Source of the DNA: a virus
Length of the DNA stretch: 58,947 nt
Reading direction: 5' to 3' (one strand)
Virus record (IMG/VR): IMGVR_UViG_3300031857_000198
Coordinates: 1 to 58,947 of that record
Shown here piece after piece: positions 44,066-51,490 of the stretch. The notes below the pieces were generated by a model. The model was not told the origin of the DNA, did no database searches, and saw nothing but the letters and a program-made list of their open reading frames with translations. Position numbers and translations under genes: made by a program. Numbering within the stretch: the stretch's first letter is position 1; the number at the start of each line of letters is the position of its first letter.

Positions 44066-44141
44066 TGGCTGGCGAGGCAGGGCTCGAACCTGCGACCAAA
44101 GGATTAACAGTCCTCCGCTCTGCCAACTGAGCTACTCGCCA
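44066..44141 (-). tRNA. tRNA-Asn (GTT)
   Basis: 76 nt with a complete cloverleaf: acceptor TGGCGAG/CTCGCCA, D-arm with AGTTGG, anticodon loop CTGTTAA (anticodon GTT), T-arm GCAGG-TTCGAGC-CCTGC. Discriminator G and CCA are encoded. Confidence 0.93.
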
Positions 44142-44160
44142 ATGATTGAATACTACCTTG

Positions 44161-44241
44161 TGGGCTAGGCGGGATTTGAACCCGCATCCCTTTCGGGAGA
44201 GGATTTTAAGTCCTCCGTGTATGCCATTCCACCACTAGCCC
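44161..44241 (-). tRNA. tRNA-Leu (TAA)
   Basis: 81 nt with acceptor GGGCTAG/CTAGCCC, anticodon loop CTTAAAA (anticodon TAA), a long class II variable arm (TCCCGAAAGGGAT), and T-arm GCGGG-TTCAAAT-CCCGC. CCA is not encoded (A then CAA), unlike its two neighbours. Confidence 0.9.
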
Positions 44242-44276
44242 CCTGCTGCTGGGCTACGCACCCCACGCTGTCAAAA

Positions 44277-44352
44277 TGGCGCGTCGGGCAGGACTCGAAC
44301 CTGCAATCGACAGATTAGAAGTCTGTTGCCTTATCCATTTGGCCACCGACGC
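44277..44352 (-). tRNA. tRNA-Arg (TCT)
   Basis: 76 nt with acceptor GCGTCGG/CCGACGC, anticodon stem ACAGA/TCTGT, loop CTTCTAA (anticodon TCT, reading AGA/AGG), and T-arm GCAGG-TTCGAGT-CCTGC. Discriminator G and CCA are encoded. AGA is frequent in the giant phage genes. Confidence 0.92.
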
Positions 44353-44360
44353 ATTTGTTG

Positions 44361-44397
44361 GTGGCCACCCCGAGTTCGTACTTTTCGGGGTGGCCAC
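44361..44397 (-). terminator. Hairpin between RNR gene and tRNA-Arg
   Basis: Perfect 12-bp arms (44361-44372 and 44386-44397; GTGGCCACCCCG) with a 13-nt loop lie between the reductase stop and the tRNA gene. On the minus strand there is no U-run after the stem. It may act as an attenuator, mRNA 3' stabiliser or processing signal for the tRNAs rather than a classic terminator. Confidence 0.5.
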
Positions 44398-44403
44398 TTA
44401 CAA

Positions 44404-46329
44404 TCACTTTACCGGGCAGGCTCCAGTTGCGCAATTCTCTAAATCGAACTCTGCGTCAAACTTGCTCTGGACCAAAGGTAGGTCGAAATTAATCTTCGAA
44501 ACAGTCTTCGTGTACTGCTCTTCCGTAATTTCCTCATATGGAGGTAGGGCAAAGTTGTGGTCACTATGCAAGAGGAACGAAACAGATTTTACGCCTTTGT
44601 CATAGTTCTGGCTCAACCATGACTTGATGTCATCAAGCTCTTCTTTACGGTAATAAACAGTCACAGAAACTGCATTATCTGCCCACTGTGTCTGCATTTT
44701 CTTAACCCACTCAAGCTGCTCGATTGCTGTCATATCTTTTGCGAGAACTGAACCCTCTGGTGACATGCAAGGGAATTCAACAACGAAACGCGTATGGTCC
44801 TCACGCCCATCAAGGCCGACGTCCCACTGAACCTTGTATCCACGCTTGCGGCATGCCTCAACCAATGGGTCAGAGGCACCGAACCGAACACGACGAATGT
44901 AGTGACTAGCAAAAGCTGGGTGAATTCCAGGAGTAACCCCAGGCAGCAGAGAAAGTGTGCCGGATGGCTGAACCGTCGTTATTCTGACTGACTCAGGGAA
45001 ACCATTCTTTGCTGAATATTCCTTATCGATATCGCGCAAATATTGATAAGTGCCGTCGAGCCATGACAACTGCTTCTCCGTTGACTGAAGAACTCCAGTG
45101 ATGCTCTGCCCAAGACGAGCGTTCTGACGAACAATCGAAGTTGTCTTCTCATATGGATAGGGCAGACGCGTGATGTGCTTCTGTGTCATGTAAAGCAAAC
45201 GAGCAATGCTGTGCAACTGCTTCTCTGATGTGATATTCGGAAGGAAAACCGTTGCTAGATTGCACGACTCGCCGTCCCCAAGGGCAATTTCGGCACAAGG
45301 GTTGAAGCCCTCGATTGTTGGGTCTGGACGCTTCTCTCCAAGACGTCCATACGTGCGAGCAAGTTTTCTGTTTACCAAACCGTATGGTTCACCAGAACCG
45401 TCATAACCCTTCCATAGCTCGGAGGGGATTTCATTCCAGCCATCCGCGTAGAGGGAGTTGTTGCTGTTTGCTCTCCATGCCGGAATGGAACCAGACGCCC
45501 AGTTTTTGGCTCGGAGAAACAAAACGTCATCTGGGTCACCCATTGAAATCTGAGCCGAGCGGCGAGATGAACCAGAGACAACAATGCGCCCGATGATGTT
45601 GCAAATATCTAGCACGTCAACAGAGCGAAGTTTCTTGCCAACACGGTTGTCTAGCACTTTACAGATATCTGCTATTCCATCAATGAGCGCGCCAGGTCCG
45701 CTGGCAGTTCCACCAAACGTTTTGAGTGGTGCTCCAAATTCGCGAACCAGAATCGTGGAGTATGAGAATGACTTACCGGTGTCAAAGTATGACTTTAGTA
45801 CGCCGTGAAGAAGGCGACGCCAACCGGTTCGTGAGTCCGGAACAATGATGTCCGCATCATTAGTGCGTTCATGCGTAATCGTTACACCTGTCTTGATTTT
45901 TGGCAGGTCATGAATCTTGGAGCGCTCAACAGAGAATCCAACACCACCGCCAAGCATGAGCATGTCAAACAAGAACTCAAAATCCTCGATTGTTTCAACG
46001 TTTACGAAATAACAGTTATTGAGCGATGCTCCACCAAACTTCTTAACCATAGGTGTTCCAAGTTGCCACAATGCTCGTCCGCTCATTGAGCAACGAAGGT
46101 TGTACATGTGGTCAAAAAGTTCTTCAGCTTCTTTTTGTGTGTAGGGGACTCCAATTTCAATTGCGCCATTTATAACGCGCTGGATTGTGTCAGCCCAGGT
46201 TTCGAGTGTTCCATCTTCTTTGGTGCGGCTATACGTACGGAGAAAAACAATCTCCCCCATGCCATTAAAACCCCAAGGTATTGGCTTGCCGTTATAGGTG
46301 TTTACAAATTCGTCGCTAATTACGCTCAT
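44404..46329 (-). CDS. Adenosylcobalamin-dependent (class II) ribonucleoside-triphosphate reductase
   Basis: A 641-aa monomeric reductase. Residues ~85-140 include SMSGRALWQLG and ASLNNCYFV (first redox Cys); the loop with GFNPCAEIALGDGESCNLA carries the radical Cys (NPC) and the second redox Cys; IRRVRFG and TTVQPSGTLSLLPG are typical. The C-terminal CATGAC is the swinging dithiol. It needs no beta subunit or oxygen and makes dNTPs for phage replication, fed by reducing power from thioredoxin (gene at 58132). The length is near the Lactobacillus RTPR family, slightly shorter. An inverted repeat lies just upstream. Confidence 0.93.
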   Translation of the reverse strand: MSVISDEFVNTYNGKPIPWGFNGMGEIVFLRTYSRTKEDGTLETWADTIQRVINGAIEIGVPYTQKEAEELFDHMYNLRCSMSGRALWQLGTPMVKKFGGASLNNCYFVNVETIEDFEFLFDMLMLGGGVGFSVERSKIHDLPKIKTGVTITHERTNDADIIVPDSRTGWRRLLHGVLKSYFDTGKSFSYSTILVREFGAPLKTFGGTASGPGALIDGIADICKVLDNRVGKKLRSVDVLDICNIIGRIVVSGSSRRSAQISMGDPDDVLFLRAKNWASGSIPAWRANSNNSLYADGWNEIPSELWKGYDGSGEPYGLVNRKLARTYGRLGEKRPDPTIEGFNPCAEIALGDGESCNLATVFLPNITSEKQLHSIARLLYMTQKHITRLPYPYEKTTSIVRQNARLGQSITGVLQSTEKQLSWLDGTYQYLRDIDKEYSAKNGFPESVRITTVQPSGTLSLLPGVTPGIHPAFASHYIRRVRFGASDPLVEACRKRGYKVQWDVGLDGREDHTRFVVEFPCMSPEGSVLAKDMTAIEQLEWVKKMQTQWADNAVSVTVYYRKEELDDIKSWLSQNYDKGVKSVSFLLHSDHNFALPPYEEITEEQYTKTVSKINFDLPLVQSKFDAEFDLENCATGACPVK

Positions 46330-46348
46330 TTTTATCTTTCGCTTGCTA

Positions 46349-46369
46349 GGTGTTCAACAGTGGAACACC
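46349..46369. promoter_or_regulatory. 21-nt palindrome upstream of the reductase gene
   Basis: GGTGTTC-N7-GAACACC is a perfect 7+7 inverted repeat located 20-40 nt upstream of the reductase ATG. It could be an operator for a dimeric repressor or an mRNA hairpin. It does not fit the NrdR box or the actinobacterial LexA box that I know. No protein is assigned. Confidence 0.45.
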
Positions 46370-46420
46370 GAGTGTAGCGCAAGAATGAATAGTGAAAAAG
46401 TCGAGGGACTATAGTAATTT

Positions 46421-46747
46421 TTAAATGAGTCCTAGATTTTTTGCTTCCTCAAGGGGTATGTGTTTCCCCTTCTTGTGGATAAGTATCCGCGTCACTAAAC
46501 CGGGCGCAATTTGACGCTCTTCGTAATAATCTTCTTCAACATAAAAAGTCAGTTTTTTATCCAGGGTTGAATTTGTATTGAACCCCCAAATAGTTTCTGG
46601 CGGACCAGAATCCCCGGTGCAGTCACCAGTTGGGTGACCACAAACAAGACATGGCTTCCTAGCCGCCCTCAAATACGGGATGCCATGAATCTCCCCAGAC
46701 TCGGATTCCTCCCCCCCAAAGGCAGGGCTATCGTAGAATGCTCCCAT
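46421..46747 (-). CDS. Small protein with Cys knuckle (108 aa)
   Basis: From the ATG at 46747 (MGAFYDSPAFGGEES); an upstream TTG at 46768 overlaps the previous gene and is less likely. It contains KPCLVCGHPTGDCTG and a C-terminal segment ILIHKKGKHIPLEEAKNLGL. A similar arrangement occurs in actinophage proteins of unknown function: GHPTGDC, then a basic hairpin ending in an eAxxLGL helix. The Cys motif could bind a metal. It follows the 213-aa gene by 10 nt. Confidence 0.65.
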   Translation of the reverse strand: MGAFYDSPAFGGEESESGEIHGIPYLRAARKPCLVCGHPTGDCTGDSGPPETIWGFNTNSTLDKKLTFYVEEDYYEERQIAPGLVTRILIHKKGKHIPLEEAKNLGLI

Positions 46748-46757
46748 AGTCAATAAA

Positions 46758-47399
46758 TTATACGTCAAAAAATTCTTGCATTAGAAAGCCGATTTCATTT
46801 ATTTCATCCCTGACTTGCACCAAGTGGGCCGACGTAACCTCTTCTACTGGCTGCACCATGAGTGACCTGCGAATCATGGTTGGGTATTTGGCGTTCTTGA
46901 TGTGGGAGTCGGCCTTTTCTGGATAAACCAAAATGTCGTTCCACATTACGTTTTTCCCAACACCCATCCTGTATGGTGCGGCAACCATTGACACTGGACT
47001 AATCCTTCCACCATCATCTAGTCCGGCGTGCATGACGGTGAGGCACTCCATGACTGGTTTTGTTGGGTCCACGAAGGCCTCGGCAAGGTCGGTGTCCCCA
47101 GTGGCCGCCCTGTCCAGGGAGCAGTAGCCCTCAGAAACCATGGTTATCGCCGTAATCCACCAATACTGCCTAAGGATGCTACATAGGTTCATGGACGCGG
47201 CAAATCGGTCCTCTTTGTCGCTCTTGGAGAGGGATTCTCCCATCTGGCAAATCAGCCCCAAACTGTCTCCCACCCATCCTAAAAAATGGACAGCCAGCTC
47301 CTCGCCAACACCGTGTTCCTTGACAGCCTCATCCTTGGCCATCTGTCCAGATGTTAGGGCGAGGGCCATCTTACTTATTTCACTGACGTACTCCTGCAC
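46758..47399 (-). CDS. Unknown protein (213 aa)
   Basis: A mostly helical protein (EYVSEISKMALALTSGQ, LAVHFLGWVGDSLGLICQM, FAASMNLCSILRQYWWITAI) with an acidic C-terminus. No catalytic motif, signal peptide or clear membrane helix. It is transcribed leftward ahead of the 108-aa gene and the reductase. Unrecognised family. Confidence 0.65.
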   Translation of the reverse strand: MQEYVSEISKMALALTSGQMAKDEAVKEHGVGEELAVHFLGWVGDSLGLICQMGESLSKSDKEDRFAASMNLCSILRQYWWITAITMVSEGYCSLDRAATGDTDLAEAFVDPTKPVMECLTVMHAGLDDGGRISPVSMVAAPYRMGVGKNVMWNDILVYPEKADSHIKNAKYPTMIRRSLMVQPVEEVTSAHLVQVRDEINEIGFLMQEFFDV

Positions 47400-47495
47400 A
47401 GAAAGATACTAAATCCCCTTTTAAAATTTTTCCGTAAATACTTAATCGACGAATATTTGCAGACAACAGCACTCTTGTGTATTAGTATTTCCGGC

Positions 47496-47801
47496 ATGGC
47501 CAATGACAAAAAACCAGCAAAAAAGACAGCAGCCCCAAAGAAAGCTGCACAGAAAAAAGCCCCAGTAAAGAAGGCTGCTCCGGCAAAGAAGGCTGCTCCG
47601 GCAAAGAAGGCTGCAGCATCCAAAACTTCAGCAACCCCCAAGACGGTGGAAAACGTTTCTTTTGAGGCTTCCATTGCTCCCGTGACACACAGCAAGCCAA
47701 TCATTCAAAATAACATCATTCAAAATAAGATGATTGAACAAACCACCCCAGCGAAGCCAGCAAAAAAGCGCTCACTGTTTAGCCGACTCTTCGGTCGCTA
47801 A
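47496..47801 (+). CDS. Histone H1/HupB-tail-like Lys-Ala-Pro protein (101 aa)
   Basis: From the ATG at 47496 (MANDKKPAKKTAAPKK). Residues 1-50 consist of repeated KKAAPAKKAA blocks like eukaryotic H1 and the C-terminal tail of actinobacterial HU (HupB). The remainder is polar with PIIQNNIIQNK and ends KKRSLFSRLFGR, an amphipathic basic helix. A DNA-condensing or nucleoid-targeting role is likely from composition. There is no Shine-Dalgarno; a TTGCAG-N17-TATTAG promoter-like pair lies just upstream. It is divergent from the 213-aa gene. Confidence 0.7.
   Translation: MANDKKPAKKTAAPKKAAQKKAPVKKAAPAKKAAPAKKAAASKTSATPKTVENVSFEASIAPVTHSKPIIQNNIIQNKMIEQTTPAKPAKKRSLFSRLFGR
47567..47614 (+). repeat. 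18-bp tandem repeat in the H1-like gene
   Basis: AAAGAAGGCTGCTCCGGC occurs twice in full and a third time partially (12 of 18 bp) head to tail, coding for the KKAAPA repeat. Confidence 0.9.
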
Positions 47802-47809
47802 AAAAATAC

Positions 47810-48220
47810 ATGACCACGGAGCGAAGAAAAGCTCCAAGACGGTCTGTCACAAAAATTGAGAGAGCTGGTTCTTGGGGTAACGTCATCTACAGACACTTTC
47901 TCTCCTGTGGTCACGTCGAGGAGCGCAAACGTGCGGCTTCAACGCCAGAACTTGCGTGCACGTGGTGTCCCAAGGCTGAACAAAAAGAACAAGAGATAAA
48001 GGCGCTTTCACGCCCTGGGATACTTGTTGCCTACGAGCCAAATCTTGCCGACCAAGAATTAAAAATAGAATCATCGAGAGCCGCAATAGCACAGAGACTC
48101 GGTGTCCCACTTGATGCTGTAGATATTGCTTCAGAAGATATTGCTGGCGAACTGATTATCAGGAGCGCAACTATTTACTTATCTGCACGAGATGTAGCAA
48201 GGATTGTTGACAGCAGGTAG
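47810..48220 (+). CDS. Zinc-ribbon-like small protein (136 aa)
   Basis: Basic start (MTTERRKAPRRSVTKIERA), then FLSCGHVEERKR and LACTWCPKAE, a C-x-H with C-x2-C arrangement that may bind zinc. The second half has a small alpha/beta look (SSRAAIAQRLGVPLDAVDI). Similar small proteins occur in actinophages next to WhiB and replication genes. It starts 8 nt after the H1-like gene stop, so co-transcribed. Confidence 0.65.
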   Translation: MTTERRKAPRRSVTKIERAGSWGNVIYRHFLSCGHVEERKRAASTPELACTWCPKAEQKEQEIKALSRPGILVAYEPNLADQELKIESSRAAIAQRLGVPLDAVDIASEDIAGELIIRSATIYLSARDVARIVDSR

Positions 48221-48256
48221 CATTCACAAACAGGTTGAACTGAACATGGAGGGGCA

Positions 48257-48625
48257 ATGTACGAAGAAGTAATCTACGGAATAAACAGGATTACAAGAAT
48301 CGATGAGCCCCCGCGAGATGGCGCATGCAAGGGTCATGACCCAAGAATGTGGTATCCACACGCATCTCGTAGTGATGAAGGCAACTACTCAGAGAATTAC
48401 AAAAAGGCTATTGAGGATGGGAAAGCGGCGAAGAGGATTTGTCTCGGCTGTATCAAAAAACTTGAATGCCTCAGTTATGCGTTATATCATGAGGGGCATG
48501 GAATATGGGGAGGAAAGACTGAGCGTGAACGGAACGCCATTAGACGACTTCTCAAAATTCAAATGGTTCCTCGTGAGCCCTTTATCATGGTCTCGCGTGA
48601 ACAGGTGGCCTTGAGGGATGAGTAA
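48257..48625 (+). CDS. WhiB-family transcription factor
   Basis: A 122-aa protein with GGAGGGG upstream of the ATG. Four cluster cysteines: Cys24 (ACKG), Cys62, Cys65 and Cys71 (ICLGCIKKLEC). The turn GIWGG (82-86) is followed by ERERNAIRR, the defining WhiB signature (4Fe-4S cluster plus G-I-W-G-G and basic helix). WhiB-like proteins occur only in actinobacteria and their phages. They bind the primary sigma factor and can redirect host transcription. The stop overlaps the primase-helicase start by 8 nt. Confidence 0.92.
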   Translation: MYEEVIYGINRITRIDEPPRDGACKGHDPRMWYPHASRSDEGNYSENYKKAIEDGKAAKRICLGCIKKLECLSYALYHEGHGIWGGKTERERNAIRRLLKIQMVPREPFIMVSREQVALRDE

Positions 48626-50453
48626 TCACCCATCAGAACAAACAGAGAACTTCCTTAGCAGACTTCAAAATGTAAGAAAGTCTGGCAAGGGTTGGGTTTC
48701 TAGTTGCCCCTGCAGAAGTGATGACGACAACCCATCGCTTTCAATCTCTGAGGGTAACGACGGTCGTGTTCTCGTAACTTGTCACCGTGGTTCTGGCTGC
48801 AACTTTGAGCAGATTTGTGATGCTGTTAGTCTCAAACCAGCAGACCTTATGCCACCGAGTTCTGAAAGCTTTTCTATCGATAGATTCGGCAGTAAAGCGC
48901 CAGCACCAATCCGCACTCTCAAGCAACCAGAAAAAACAGAAAAAAATCTGAATATCCTGCCGCAATCTAAACCAAAGTTTGTTGAGTCATACGACTACCT
49001 GGACGAGAACGGTGTTTTACTTTTTCAGAAACTGCGCTACGTGGATGAGAATGGCAAGAAAACCTTTAGGCAAAGGAAGCCTGATGGCGCTGGTGGATGG
49101 GAGTACTCGCTTGGCGACATACCTCGACCTCTTTATAATCTCCCAGCAGTATTGACAGCAAAGCAGCAAGGCTTCCCTATCTGGGTTGTTGAGGGCGAGA
49201 AGGATGCCAACACCCTCATTGATGTTGGGATTATCGCAACCACTATGCCTAATGGTGCTGGTAGCTGGATGGATATCCACACAGAAGCCCTAGCGGGGGC
49301 AACAGTAGAAATCATTGCTGACAATGATGAAGCGGGCAAGAAGCACGCACAACAGGTGCTTGATGAATTAACCAACGCTGGGTGTAGTGCGCAGGTTTGG
49401 TATACACCCAAGCACAAAGACATTACGGACCATCTTTCCGCCGGCCTAGGAATCGATGACCTTGAGTATATGGAAAGCTTTAGCGAAGAATCGTCTAGCA
49501 CCACCCCACTCATAGATGAAGTAATAGAGGTAGAAGAACTTTCACCAGAAGAGCAGGCATTACACAAGCTGCAAGAACTTCTGCAAAGAGATGATATCGA
49601 TATAAAGCAGAAGATTTTAAAGAGCAATCTAATTCTTTCGACGGCTACTGTTTCTTTCGTTCTCGACACAGGAAGGCTCGTTCACTGGAATGACTTCCTC
49701 CAGGAGACAACTGGTGAAAAGTATGAGTGGGTAATCCCTGGTCTGCTGGAGCGTTCCGAAAGGGTTATTGTTGTTGCCGCAGAGGGTGTTGGTAAAACAA
49801 TGCTCGCACGACAAGTTGGGATTCTTTGTTCTGCCGGCATTCATCCTTTTTCTTTCCAGCCGATGCCAAGAATTAAAACACTTACTGTTGACCTAGAAAA
49901 CCCAGACAGAATTATTCGTAGAACATCTCGCGGAATAGCGGAGAGAGCCATGGGAATGGCACGCACATCCAGACTTGACGCTCACCTGCTGACCAAGCCA
50001 TCGGGAATGGACCTACTCAAGGCCGCAGATAGGGCAATACTGGAAGAAGCACTGGATGAGGTGAGGCCAGAGCTCCTTGTTATAGGACCTCTATACAAAG
50101 CATTCCTAGACCCAGGTGGGAGAACATCGGAATCAATTGCTATTGAGGTCGCCAAATATCTTGACACAATCAGGACCGTGTACAGATGTGCCCTATGGAT
50201 TGAGCATCACGCACCATTGGGTACAAGTATGTCAAGCAGAGATTTAAGACCATTTGGTTCTGCCGTATGGTCCAGGTGGCCAGAATTCGGTATCTCGTTG
50301 CAGCCAGACCCAATGGCTCTCGGTGATTACGTCTACGATGTTAGACATTTCCGAGGTGCCCGTGACGAGCGTCAATGGCCGACTAAAATGAAGAGGGGAA
50401 AGACTTTCCCATTCGAGGTGCTCGAATTCATGACGGTCGGCAAAGACAAATGA
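48618..50453 (+). CDS. Primase-helicase (TOPRIM plus RepA/RecA-like ATPase)
   Basis: A 611-aa protein. The N-terminus has a CHC2-like zinc site (SSCPCRSDDD; VTCHRGSGC). A TOPRIM fold follows: WVVEGEKDANTLI and IIADNDEAGKKHA, with the metal-binding acidic residues of a primase. From residue ~350 there is a RecA-like ATPase: VVAAEGVGKTMLARQ (Walker A), TLTVDLENPD, LLVIGPLYKAF (Walker B-like) and IEHHAPLG. Phage primase-helicases of this type unwind DNA and lay primers at the fork. It overlaps both WhiB and the following HTH gene. Confidence 0.88.
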   Translation: MSNHPSEQTENFLSRLQNVRKSGKGWVSSCPCRSDDDNPSLSISEGNDGRVLVTCHRGSGCNFEQICDAVSLKPADLMPPSSESFSIDRFGSKAPAPIRTLKQPEKTEKNLNILPQSKPKFVESYDYLDENGVLLFQKLRYVDENGKKTFRQRKPDGAGGWEYSLGDIPRPLYNLPAVLTAKQQGFPIWVVEGEKDANTLIDVGIIATTMPNGAGSWMDIHTEALAGATVEIIADNDEAGKKHAQQVLDELTNAGCSAQVWYTPKHKDITDHLSAGLGIDDLEYMESFSEESSSTTPLIDEVIEVEELSPEEQALHKLQELLQRDDIDIKQKILKSNLILSTATVSFVLDTGRLVHWNDFLQETTGEKYEWVIPGLLERSERVIVVAAEGVGKTMLARQVGILCSAGIHPFSFQPMPRIKTLTVDLENPDRIIRRTSRGIAERAMGMARTSRLDAHLLTKPSGMDLLKAADRAILEEALDEVRPELLVIGPLYKAFLDPGGRTSESIAIEVAKYLDTIRTVYRCALWIEHHAPLGTSMSSRDLRPFGSAVWSRWPEFGISLQPDPMALGDYVYDVRHFRGARDERQWPTKMKRGKTFPFEVLEFMTVGKDK

Positions 50454-51124
50454 GCGAAGACAACAAGCCAAAACCAATACAAACGAAAGAATTCCTCAAT
50501 GAGAGGGATATGCGCATTTTTAAGATGCGTCAGGCCGGCACGTCCGTAAACGAAATAGCCAGAAGATTTGGTATGTCGACCAGTTCTGTCTCTAGGTCAA
50601 TTCAGAGACAGCTAGAAAAGATGAATCGCGAAACCATCCTTGCTTATCCAGAGGTTCTTCGAATGGAGCTAGAAAGATTGGACAACCTCCAGCAGGCAAT
50701 CTGGCCAATGACACAGCACCGAAGAGTCCAGATGGATGACGGAACAGAAATGCAAGTTGAACCAGACCTAAAAGCAATACAGCAGGTTCTTTCTATTATG
50801 GATAGAAGAACAAAACTTCTTGGCATGGAACAGACGAACTTGAATGTCAATGTGGATACAAATAGTTCAGCAATACGTGCAGTTATCGCTGGGCAGCCAG
50901 GACTGAATAAACCAGCCACGGGATTCGATGCCGAATCTGAAGCAAAGAAACTTCTGGAACTCATGGCCATTGCTGGCGTTCTGCCAGAGGGGACGATTAA
51001 GTCTCTCCTGGGTGCTGACCAAGCAGAGATTATTGATGCCGAAATAGTTGGGATAGAAGGTTCCGCTACGGACGAGTATCTTGAGATAGGTTATGATGAA
51101 GACGAGGACGGCGATGAGCAATAA
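50450..51124 (+). CDS. HTH protein, terminase small subunit-like
   Basis: A 224-aa protein whose ATGA start overlaps the previous stop. Residues ~22-55 form a helix-turn-helix (MRQAGTSVNEIARRFGMSTSSVSRSI). It then has ELERLDNLQQAIWP and LSIMDRRTKLLGM, a helical oligomerisation region like phage terminase small subunits. The C-terminus is acidic (EIVGIEG, then EYLEIGYDEDEDGDEQ). The large subunit is 35 kb away and on the other strand, so the pairing is inferred. It could also be a replication or regulatory HTH protein. Confidence 0.6.
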   Translation: MSEDNKPKPIQTKEFLNERDMRIFKMRQAGTSVNEIARRFGMSTSSVSRSIQRQLEKMNRETILAYPEVLRMELERLDNLQQAIWPMTQHRRVQMDDGTEMQVEPDLKAIQQVLSIMDRRTKLLGMEQTNLNVNVDTNSSAIRAVIAGQPGLNKPATGFDAESEAKKLLELMAIAGVLPEGTIKSLLGADQAEIIDAEIVGIEGSATDEYLEIGYDEDEDGDEQ

Positions 51125-51437
51125 CCCAGAACATTCAAATATTCGCGCAGCAATGGACAAGGTTGCGGAATCTATTGAGCCGACCATTGCTACAAGCAAT
51201 ATTGACGAAGAGGGGCCAGCCGACAAGCAGGTCCTCATACGGACAAATGAAGCAGAAAGAGAGCGCTGGAAAAGCGCAGCTGAAAAAGAAGCAATGACAC
51301 TCTCTGCATGGATTCGTAAGGCATTGAATGAGTCAGCCTCAAATGTCCTTGACTGCCCTCACCCGATTGACCTCATCCGCTTCTATCCATGGGCCGGCGG
51401 CAAAAAGGTTTGCACCCGCTGCCGTCAAAGGTTATAG
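51114..51437 (+). CDS. Ribbon-helix-helix-like protein with C-terminal Cys motif
   Basis: About 107 aa from the ATG at 51114, overlapping the previous stop. Residues ~40-75 (KQVLIRTNEAERERWKSAAE, then MTLSAWIRKALNE) are the strand-helix-helix of Arc/MetJ-type regulators. The C-terminus has CPHPIDLIRF and CTRCRQRL, a possible zinc ribbon. A DNA-binding regulator is likely. It is the last gene before the 1,210-aa fusion. Confidence 0.65.
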   Translation: MSNNPEHSNIRAAMDKVAESIEPTIATSNIDEEGPADKQVLIRTNEAERERWKSAAEKEAMTLSAWIRKALNESASNVLDCPHPIDLIRFYPWAGGKKVCTRCRQRL

Positions 51438-51490
51438 CACTAAATTACCTAAATTTATTGAGCACCAAAGCAATGGTATTATTGCTTTGA

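Noticed and set aside
44066-44352. Integration site at the tRNA cluster
   Set aside because: All three tRNA genes are complete with no adjacent integrase or duplicated 3' end. They are better seen as phage-encoded tRNAs.
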